Shown: piece by piece, positions 1 through 4,598 of the stretch
How the letters are laid out: each line of letters starts with the position of its first letter
Numbering within the stretch: position 1 is the stretch's first letter
Assembly: GCA_027293665.1 (NCBI GenBank)
Contig: JAPUFN010000236.1
Location: forward strand, 1-5,136
Length of the DNA: 5,136 bases
Direction: 5' to 3'
From: Gammaproteobacteria bacterium
GTDB lineage: Bacteria > Pseudomonadota > Gammaproteobacteria > Pseudomonadales > Azotimanducaceae
The notes under the pieces: model-generated
Seen by the model: only the letters and a program-made list of their open reading frames with translations
What the model was told of the DNA's origin: nothing
Database searches by the model: none
Program-made: the position numbers and the translations under genes

Positions 1-275
1 ACCGCATGGCGCTCATCGATCCGGATCTGTTGTCCGCCAACAAGCGGATCATCAACCTGGGAATGGAACTCATGGGGGCGCGGACACTGCAGCGGCTTGC
101 CGCGGAGAACGACGTGCGTGGTCACAATACCCGTGCGGCGCGAGACTACGGCATCTCGGTTCGTGAACACGGCCTCAAGGCCACGTTGCGGGCAAGAGAT
201 GCCAAATTCGGCGACGGTCGTGCGCGCGTCAACGGCCCGGAATTACGTGACGCGGAAGGCAGGCTCCTCGACTGA
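1..275 (+). CDS. Enoyl-CoA hydratase/isomerase (crotonase) family, C-terminal 90 residues only
   Basis: This is the 3' end of a gene that starts before the window; the reading frame is already open at base 3 and ends in TGA at 273-275. The tail contains a helix-rich stretch with KRIINLGMELMGARTLQRLA, followed by a charged segment with GLKATLRARDAKFGDGRARV and the ending EGRLLD. From memory this matches the C-terminal helical trimerisation region of longer enoyl-CoA hydratases (around 280-300 residues) of the crotonase superfamily, which add water to 2-enoyl-CoA thioesters in the cytoplasm. The active-site oxyanion-hole segments and any catalytic glutamates lie upstream and cannot be examined, so substrate and exact reaction are open; other crotonase-fold enzymes remain possible. 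The internal ATG at base 6 is not a plausible start because the family region continues upstream. The gene converges on the phasin gene with only 3 bases between the stop codons. Confidence 0.75.
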   Translation, partial: RMALIDPDLLSANKRIINLGMELMGARTLQRLAAENDVRGHNTRAARDYGISVREHGLKATLRARDAKFGDGRARVNGPELRDAEGRLLD

Positions 276-278
276 GCT

Positions 279-728
279 TCAGTCCGATTTCTGCCCGGGT
301 AACAATTCGCTCAATCGCTGTTCCACACGACTCCGGATAATATCGAATGCCTCGGATTGCGATTTTGCGGCGATCTCTGCGAGTTCGCGCATATTTGCGA
401 GTGCCTCGTCAAAAGCTTCGCGCGCCAACTCTGACTGGCGTTGCATGGCTTCACCCGGTGTTGCTGGTGTTCCCTGCTCCATCGTCTGCCGCCAGCGCTC
501 GATGGTGGACTCGAGAATTCCACGCTGCTGCTCAGCCACCGCCTGCCAACCCTGCACCAGCGTTTCATTGGCCTGGCGTACTGCCTCGATGTTCTGCCGC
601 TCAGCATCGAGCAGGCTCTCCATATCGATACCAGGAATCTGCATCTGCTTGAACAACGACTCGATGTCGAGACTCGGCAGTCCGAATGGTGAACTGGCAG
701 TCTCATCCTGCGAATTTTTCTGTGTCAT
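279..728 (-). CDS. Phasin-like PHA granule-associated protein, 149 aa
   Basis: Phasins coat polyhydroxyalkanoate granules in the cytoplasm and control their size and number. The protein is small, has no cysteine, and is rich in Glu, Gln and Ala. After a polar start (residues 1-15) comes a short Leu/Pro segment, then a long amphipathic helix from about residue 36 to 85 with AERQNIEAVRQANETLVQGW, typical of the phasin family, a Gly/Pro hinge (about 86-93), and a second helix from about 94 to 143 with heptad-like spacing suited to a coiled coil. The frame is open 36 codons further upstream, but the ATG at 726-728 is chosen because a strong AGGGGGAG ribosome binding site lies 4 bases in front of it; the upstream part is Cys/Arg-rich and unlike phasin. 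Residues 17-26 and 31-40 repeat the pattern P-x-[LI]-D-[IM]-E-S-L. No PHA synthase or depolymerase gene is visible nearby, so the storage role rests on family resemblance. Confidence 0.75.
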   Translation of the reverse strand: MTQKNSQDETASSPFGLPSLDIESLFKQMQIPGIDMESLLDAERQNIEAVRQANETLVQGWQAVAEQQRGILESTIERWRQTMEQGTPATPGEAMQRQSELAREAFDEALANMRELAEIAAKSQSEAFDIIRSRVEQRLSELLPGQKSD

Positions 729-732
729 TTTT

Positions 733-740
733 CTCCCCCT
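733..740 (-). promoter_or_regulatory. Ribosome binding site of the phasin gene
   Basis: Read on the minus strand this is AGGGGGAG, followed by four A residues and then the ATG at 726-728. It decides the start of the phasin gene against longer in-frame options, such as the ATG at 834-836, which would add 36 residues. The site begins 2 bases after the end of a perfect inverted repeat, so folding of the leader could affect its accessibility. Confidence 0.7.
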
Positions 741-742
741 GC

Positions 743-787
743 GCGAGCCGCACCTTACGACCTCATGCGCGACCTTATGCGGCTCGC
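743..787. repeat. Perfect 10-bp inverted repeat in the phasin leader
   Basis: The arms GCGAGCCGCA (743-752) and TGCGGCTCGC (778-787) are exact reverse complements, separated by 25 bases. In a minus-strand transcript they would form a GC-rich stem of 10 pairs ending 2 nucleotides before the AGGGGGAG ribosome binding site. There is no run of T after the stem on either strand, so it is not an intrinsic terminator. It could be an mRNA leader hairpin that stabilises the message or modulates translation, or a DNA operator. The function is inference; the repeat itself is plain in the sequence. Confidence 0.6.
758..781. repeat. Tandem 12-bp direct repeat, two copies
   Basis: CGACCTCATGCG (758-769) is followed directly by CGACCTTATGCG (770-781), differing at one base. 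On the minus strand the copies read CGCATAAGGTCG and CGCATGAGGTCG, and a third partial copy, TAAGGTGCG (749-757), follows. The array fills the loop and part of one arm of the inverted repeat around it. It may be a regulator binding site in front of the phasin gene or the product of a short slippage duplication. Confidence 0.5.
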
Positions 788-924
788 AATCCACGCCGTC
801 TTCAGCCTTGCGGACACAATAGCATTCTGTCCTCACGCACGTACAATGCTCTGCGCCCGCCGCAAGTGCGGGTTTTCAACCACCGGAGAGTCACAACGGT
901 CGTCGGCAACGCCTCTGTATAGAC

Positions 925-1719
925 ATGGATCCATTTTCCCAGGCAGCACTTGGCGCCGTCGTCGCGCAGAGTATTACAAGCGCGACCCTTGACGATCGCA
1001 GGATTGGCTATCGGGCTGCCGTGTACGGTGCCATGGTGGGTGCAATGCCGGATATCGATGTATTTTTCTCAATCAACGGCGATTTCATAGATCAATTACT
1101 GACGCACCGGGGGATTACCCATTCACTATTTTTCGCACCGGTCGTGGGTCCCGTGCTCGGCTGGCTGGTCTGGCGCAGGGAGCGACGCAAAGATCCGAGC
1201 GTTGGTCGCCGGGAGTTGCGCTACTGGATCATCGCACTCTCGCTTGCGATCCTTTCGCATCCGCTGCTCGATCTACTGACAACCTACGGCACGCAACTGC
1301 TTTTGCCGTTCAGTGATGCAAGGTTTGCGATCAACGCAATGCCGATTATCGATCCGTTGTATACCGCACTGCTGATCGGCGGCCTGCTGCTTGCCCGATT
1401 GTGGCCTGACAAAGCCCTGATGCACACCATTGCACTCAGTACACTCTTCGTGTCGTCAAGCTACCTCGGCTACGGCTGGTGGCTGAACCGGCAAGCGGAG
1501 GGCTACGCAATCGCGCAACTGCAGGCTGCCGGAATTGAGAATGCTCGAGTGAGTGCGTTTCCCACGATCCTGCAGGTGCACTACCGGCGTGTGGTTGCGC
1601 GCCTGCCCGATCAGGACATGGTTGGCTTCATCTCAATGTGGCAGCCGTGCGACATCCCCTGGCAAACTGCACCCACGGCCGATGCGGCACTGCTGGTCGA
1701 CTATATGCAAAGCCGGTAA
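925..1719 (+). CDS. Membrane metal-dependent hydrolase, YdjM/COG1988 type, interrupted by in-frame TAA
   Basis: This encodes the N-terminal 264 residues of a putative membrane-bound metal-dependent hydrolase of the YdjM-like family (LexA-binding, inner-membrane-associated; function poorly known). Family hallmarks are present in order: start MDPFSQAALGA; MPDIDVFF (41-48); HRGITHS (61-67); SHPLLDLLTTYGTQLLLPFS (111-130) with RFA next; and IIDPLY (141-146). The Asp and His residues in these motifs are probably the metal ligands. Hydrophobic segments at about 68-83, 101-118, 145-160 and 167-185 look membrane-embedded. The start at 925 fits the family, and no in-frame ATG or GTG lies just upstream, but no ribosome binding site is visible at normal spacing. 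The frame meets TAA at 1717-1719 while homologs normally continue; the expected C-terminal part follows in the same frame. All putative catalytic motifs precede the stop, so a truncated protein might keep some activity. The family call is firm, the biochemical role is not. Confidence 0.75.
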   Translation: MDPFSQAALGAVVAQSITSATLDDRRIGYRAAVYGAMVGAMPDIDVFFSINGDFIDQLLTHRGITHSLFFAPVVGPVLGWLVWRRERRKDPSVGRRELRYWIIALSLAILSHPLLDLLTTYGTQLLLPFSDARFAINAMPIIDPLYTALLIGGLLLARLWPDKALMHTIALSTLFVSSSYLGYGWWLNRQAEGYAIAQLQAAGIENARVSAFPTILQVHYRRVVARLPDQDMVGFISMWQPCDIPWQTAPTADAALLVDYMQSR

Positions 1720-2010
1720 GGTAGAGTATTCGACTGGTTCACCATGGGCTGGGCAAACTACGACCTCAAACCCGACCTCAAAGCGGCCGGCTCCGGTTGG
1801 CGACTACTTGCAACCGATCTGCGTTATGGCTTCGACACCGATCCACTGAAAAGCGTATTCTCCATGAACGCACAGCTTGCGCCCGACGGCCAGCTGGCGG
1901 GGCCGGTTTTGCCCGGCCGTAATGGCGTTTCTGCCGAACGCGGCTCACTCACCGCACTCCTGAATTCGACTTATTCACCGGCATGCCAGCCGGAGCAGAA
2001 AGCGCTATGA
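1720..2010 (+). pseudogene. Severed C-terminal part of the membrane hydrolase, in frame after TAA
   Basis: Directly after the TAA at 1717-1719, and in the same frame, the sequence reads GRVFDWFTMGWANYDL, then GWRLLATDLRYGFDTD, and stays open for 96 codons to TGA at 2008-2010. The W-F pattern and the D-L-R-Y-G motif are what I expect at the end of COG1988-type hydrolases, so both parts belong to one ancestral gene of 361 codons (925-2010) split by a single stop codon. TAA is one base from CAA, AAA or GAA. An ATG at 1744 could start this piece, but no ribosome binding site lies at proper spacing before it (AAGG at 1718-1721 is too far). Alternatives are a sequencing error or translational readthrough; UAA followed by G is not a known efficient readthrough context. 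Confidence 0.65.
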
Positions 2011-2111
2011 AGGTTCGAGCAACCCGTCTGCCAGGTGTGCCAGATCGTCTGATGCGATTTTTCAGTGTATCAAGCAGAATGCAGTTGCAGAGCAAACGAT
2101 TGCGGGGATAA
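2007..2111 (+). CDS. Possible 34-aa basic leader ORF before the antiporter gene (doubtful)
   Basis: An ATG at 2007 overlaps the upstream TGA as ATGA, and the frame runs to TAA at 2109-2111, 3 bases before the TTG start of the antiporter gene. The peptide begins MKVRATRLPGVP, ends RLRG, and has nine Lys/Arg residues. GGAG at 1992-1995 lies 11 bases before the ATG, at the long end of useful spacing. The antiporter's ribosome binding site sits in the last codons of this ORF, an arrangement that would allow translational coupling. I recognise no family, and the ORF is short enough to be chance. Confidence 0.15.
   Translation: MKVRATRLPGVPDRLMRFFSVSSRMQLQSKRLRG
2104..2108 (+). promoter_or_regulatory. 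Ribosome binding site supporting the TTG start of the antiporter
   Basis: GGGGA lies 6 bases before the TTG at 2115-2117. An in-frame TAA at 2109-2111, between this site and the start, rules out any longer N-terminus, and the next in-frame ATG lies about 100 codons into the protein, within the membrane domain. The TTG is therefore the best start. Confidence 0.6.
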
Positions 2112-2114
2112 ACC

Positions 2115-3605
2115 TTGAGTGCAGCAGACAGCAGCGAAACGGTAAAACCGCCGCGTCCGGCAAGCTTGGTCGATGTCGCCGCCGGCATTGTCCCCACCGT
2201 ACTTCTTCTGGCGCTTTCCGTACTCATTTTCGGCGCAGACTCATCCCAGGGTGCGAATCAGATTGCACTGGCCATCGGTGCTGTAATCGCCACGGTAATC
2301 GGCATCAAAAACGGCCATCGTTGGAAAGTTATCGAAGAGAACATCGTCAATGGCATAGCGACCGCGCTACCGGCAATCCTGATTTTGTTTTCCGTGGGTT
2401 CTCTGATTGGAGTCTGGATGCTCTCCGGCACCGTACCGACGATGATCTACTACGGGTTGCTGCTGCTCGACCCGAGCATTTTCTATCCGGCGACCTGTCT
2501 GCTGTGTGCCATCACCGCATTGTCTATCGGCAGTTCATGGACCGTTGCCGGTACTCTGGGCGTCGGTTTGATCGGGATCGCGGCCGGCTTGAATCTATCG
2601 CTCGAGATCACCGCCGGCGCCATTATCTCCGGTGCTTATTTCGGTGACAAAATGTCACCATTATCGGATACGACCAATCTCGCACCGGCGGTCACCGGGA
2701 TCGACATATTCACCCACATTCGGCACATGGTGTGGACCACCGCACCAAGCTTCGTGTTTGCTCTGATTGTTTTCAGTCTGATCGGATTGACGGGCTCGAG
2801 CGAAGAACCCGCGGATTCGATTGCCGCAACACTCGACACGATCGATGCAATGTTCGAAATCAATGTCGCGATGCTCCTACCTGTGGCCGTGGTCGTATAC
2901 ATGGCGGTCAAGGGCTTCCCCGCAATCGCCTCAATTTTATCCGGAGTGCTGGCGGGCGTACTCCTGGCCGTGATTTTGCAGCAGCCTGTGCTGCGCGGTC
3001 TCGCCGACGATGCGAGCCTGAACGACGCAACCGCTATGGTGAAAGCAGTCTGGATCGTCCTCTTCAATGGGTTCACCGCGTCGACTGGTAATGCAAATCT
3101 GGATTCGCTACTTACCCGCGGCGGCATGAGTTCCATGCTGTCCACTGTGTGGCTGGTAATTGCCGCGATGTGCTTCGGCGCGGCAATGGAGAAGGCTGGC
3201 ATACTCGAGCGCCTGGTTAAAATGCTCGTGTCCACCGCCAGTTCTACTGGCGCCCTGATTGCGACGACGCTCGGTACGGCATTTGGCGTCAACGTGCTTG
3301 CCGCCGACCAGTACATGGCGATTGTCCTGCCCGGCCGCATGTTCAAGGATACCTATCGCGAACGCGGCCTCCACATGAAGAACCTGTCACGCACGCTGGA
3401 GGATTCGGCTACCATTACCTCACCACTCATCCCGTGGAATACCTGTGGCGCCTACATGGCGGCAACGCTTGGGGTGGCGACGATCGCCTATCTACCTTTC
3501 TGCTTTTTCAATTTGATCAACCCGGTCATTGCGGCAGCCTACGGCTACGCCAACTTCAAGATCGAGCCTGCGCAAGATGAGGAACTGATAAGCCAGGCAG
3601 CCTGA
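2115..3605 (+). CDS. nhaC: Na+/H+ antiporter, NhaC family, 496 aa
   Basis: NhaC antiporters are inner-membrane proteins that exchange internal Na+ for external H+ for sodium and pH homeostasis. The protein is strongly hydrophobic, with about ten or more membrane segments starting near residue 18 and ending near residue 480, and a length in the usual range of the family (about 460-500). Two family signatures stand out: FGDKMSPLSDTTN (residues 176-188), and LSRTLEDSATITSPLIPWNT (424-443) followed by C-G-A-Y-M. The Asp, Ser and Thr residues in these motifs are likely part of the ion path. The start is TTG with GGGGA before it. The C-terminus is short and polar (KIEPAQDEELISQAA) and probably cytoplasmic. 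It lies 104 bases after the hydrolase remnant on the same strand and converges on coaX with a 12-base gap. The broader family also includes malate/lactate antiporters and amino-acid transporters, so Na+ specificity is inferred. Confidence 0.85.
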   Translation: MSAADSSETVKPPRPASLVDVAAGIVPTVLLLALSVLIFGADSSQGANQIALAIGAVIATVIGIKNGHRWKVIEENIVNGIATALPAILILFSVGSLIGVWMLSGTVPTMIYYGLLLLDPSIFYPATCLLCAITALSIGSSWTVAGTLGVGLIGIAAGLNLSLEITAGAIISGAYFGDKMSPLSDTTNLAPAVTGIDIFTHIRHMVWTTAPSFVFALIVFSLIGLTGSSEEPADSIAATLDTIDAMFEINVAMLLPVAVVVYMAVKGFPAIASILSGVLAGVLLAVILQQPVLRGLADDASLNDATAMVKAVWIVLFNGFTASTGNANLDSLLTRGGMSSMLSTVWLVIAAMCFGAAMEKAGILERLVKMLVSTASSTGALIATTLGTAFGVNVLAADQYMAIVLPGRMFKDTYRERGLHMKNLSRTLEDSATITSPLIPWNTCGAYMAATLGVATIAYLPFCFFNLINPVIAAAYGYANFKIEPAQDEELISQAA

Positions 3606-3617
3606 GCAACCGCAGCA

Positions 3618-4397
3618 TCATTCGTTTAGGCCGTTGAGACGAACCGCTTCACGCAGGCCTTCGAGGATCAGATCCGGCACTACTTCATCAAATAAGTCCT
3701 GGCCATCGAAGAGGCGAGCAAAGCCGCCCGTACCGATCACAACGGGAGGATCATCGGCGAACGCCTCCTGCGTCATTCGCGCCACGAGTTCCTTCACCAT
3801 GCCGACGTTGCTCCAGTAGAGTCCATTCTGGATGCTCTCAATCGTGGTTTTACCGATCGCAGAGGTCACAGGAACAATTTCAACAGACGGTAACTGAGCG
3901 GTTTTCTCCTCCAGCGCATCCATAGACAGACGAACTCCGGGAATGATGTTGCCACCCAGGAACTCCGGTGATTTGCTGATTGCACAAACTGTCGTCGCGG
4001 TGCCGAAGTCAATCACGATCAGATTGCGATCCGGGTGCAGTTTCACCGCCCCGATGGCGTCCGCAATTCGATCCGCACCGACCTCTTTGGGATCCTTGTA
4101 ACCGATTTTAAGCCCAGTCTTGATGCCCGGCCGCATAATCAGGGGATCGATTTCGAAATATTTCTGACAGCAGGAACGCAGAGAGTAGAGCATGTCGGGA
4201 ACCACACAGCAGATGGCAATCTGCTCGATCTCATCGGGCTCCACACCGTTTTCGCGCAAGGCACTGCGCAGGAAAATACCAAGCTCGTCGGAGGAACTTC
4301 GCACTATGGAGGTCCGTCGAAACTGCAGCGTTAACTTGTCTGCGACGTAGATTCCGCAGTAGATCTGACTGTTCCCGACGTCTAAACAGAGCAACAT
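3618..4397 (-). CDS. coaX: Type III pantothenate kinase
   Basis: CoaX phosphorylates pantothenate with ATP to 4'-phosphopantothenate, the first step of coenzyme A synthesis, in the cytoplasm. Type III enzymes belong to the ASKHA (actin-like) superfamily, are usually not feedback-inhibited by CoA and need a monovalent cation. The 259 residues match the family's usual length. Motifs: DVGNSQI (6-12, phosphate loop), EVGADRIADAIGA (105-117) with D109 as the likely catalytic base, DFGTATT (130-136), LGGNIIPGVRLSMDAL (147-162) with TAQLPSVE following, and GTGG (222-225). After DFGTATT the sequence reads VCAI, with Cys138 where many members have Asp. The start ATG has an excellent ribosome binding site. 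In many bacteria coaX follows birA; here nothing like birA lies upstream and the neighbouring gene is divergent, so coaX appears to be transcribed alone. Confidence 0.95.
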   Translation of the reverse strand: MLLCLDVGNSQIYCGIYVADKLTLQFRRTSIVRSSSDELGIFLRSALRENGVEPDEIEQIAICCVVPDMLYSLRSCCQKYFEIDPLIMRPGIKTGLKIGYKDPKEVGADRIADAIGAVKLHPDRNLIVIDFGTATTVCAISKSPEFLGGNIIPGVRLSMDALEEKTAQLPSVEIVPVTSAIGKTTIESIQNGLYWSNVGMVKELVARMTQEAFADDPPVVIGTGGFARLFDGQDLFDEVVPDLILEGLREAVRLNGLNE

Positions 4398-4404
4398 GGA
4401 CGCG

Positions 4405-4414
4405 TCTCCTCCTT
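4405..4414 (-). promoter_or_regulatory. Strong ribosome binding site of coaX
   Basis: Read on the minus strand this is AAGGAGGAGA, close to the full anti-16S complement, ending 7 bases before the ATG at 4395-4397. It fixes the start at 4397. Confidence 0.8.
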
Positions 4415-4525
4415 CCCCAGGATCCTGCAGTCACGCGGGAGGCGTCGCTCGGAGGAAACCGGGCCTGCGACAACCCAGTGCAATCGGGTACCTGTCCGCC
4501 GAGGATCAAGTCCAGCTATGACCGT

Positions 4526-4546
4526 GGCAACCTACCTGTGGTTGCC
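4526..4546. repeat. 7-bp inverted repeat upstream of the amidohydrolase gene
   Basis: GGCAACC (4526-4532) and GGTTGCC (4540-4546) are exact reverse complements with a 7-base spacer. The element lies about 50 bases before the chosen amidohydrolase start. It may be an operator or a short leader hairpin; there is no T-run, so it is not a terminator. A repeat of this size can arise by chance. Confidence 0.3.
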
Positions 4547-4598
4547 TGCGGGCAGTAGAATACCGATTGCCAACCGCAGCCGTCTACCTGGAAAGCTT

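Larger units (their letters stand above)
729..924. other. Divergent intergenic region between phasin and hydrolase genes
   Basis: These 196 bases must hold the promoters of both flanking genes. On the plus strand a TACAAT hexamer at 842-847 is close to a sigma-70 -10 box, but no good -35 box lies 16-18 bases before it. On the minus strand a TATTGT hexamer (about 816-821) is a weak -10 candidate, again without a convincing -35. A short GC hairpin (CCGC, AAGT, GCGG, about 860-871) followed by GTTTT is too small to call a terminator. No sigma-54 signature was seen. Confidence 0.3.
4398..4598. other. Divergent intergenic region between coaX and the amidohydrolase gene
   Basis: These 201 bases separate two divergent genes and should contain both promoters, but I find no convincing -35/-10 pair on either strand. 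Short palindromes occur near coaX (CAGGATCCTG at 4418-4427, GACGCGTC at 4399-4406), and an inverted repeat lies at 4526-4546. There is no sign of a birA remnant or another gene on the minus strand. Confidence 0.4.

Noticed and set aside
97..822. A 241-codon open frame on the plus strand across the hydratase end and the phasin gene.
   Set aside because: It is Ser/Cys/Arg-rich with no recognisable motif and is antisense to the phasin gene, so it is a shadow.
729..836. A 36-residue N-terminal extension of the phasin frame, starting at the ATG at 834-836.
   Set aside because: It is Cys/Arg-rich and unlike phasins, it covers the hairpin and tandem repeat, and the ATG at 726-728 has a much better ribosome binding site.
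856..876. GC hairpin followed by TTTT in the phasin/hydrolase intergenic region.
   Set aside because: The stem is four or five pairs, the T-run is short, and there is no upstream gene on the plus strand that it would terminate.
2042..2063. Possible intrinsic terminator: AGATCG and CGATTT around a 7-base loop, running into a T-run at 2058-2062.
   Set aside because: The stem has only six pairs including a G-T wobble and is AT-rich, too weak to call.
2636..3346. A 236-codon open frame on the minus strand inside the antiporter gene.
   Set aside because: The plus strand encodes clear NhaC motifs throughout this stretch; the minus-strand frame is a low-complexity Ser/Ala/Thr/Arg-rich shadow.
4418..4427. 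10-bp palindrome CAGGATCCTG just upstream of the coaX ribosome binding site.
   Set aside because: Uninterrupted 10-bp palindromes are expected several times by chance in a window of this length, and nothing else supports an operator.
4231..4509. A 92-codon minus-strand frame overlapping the start of coaX, considered as a birA remnant.
   Set aside because: Its translation is Arg-rich with no biotin ligase motif, and most of it overlaps coaX in another frame.
4518..4598. A longer amidohydrolase start at the ATG at 4518.
   Set aside because: It would place the lipobox cysteine at residue 43 after a charged segment; the start at 4599 gives a canonical 15-residue lipoprotein signal.
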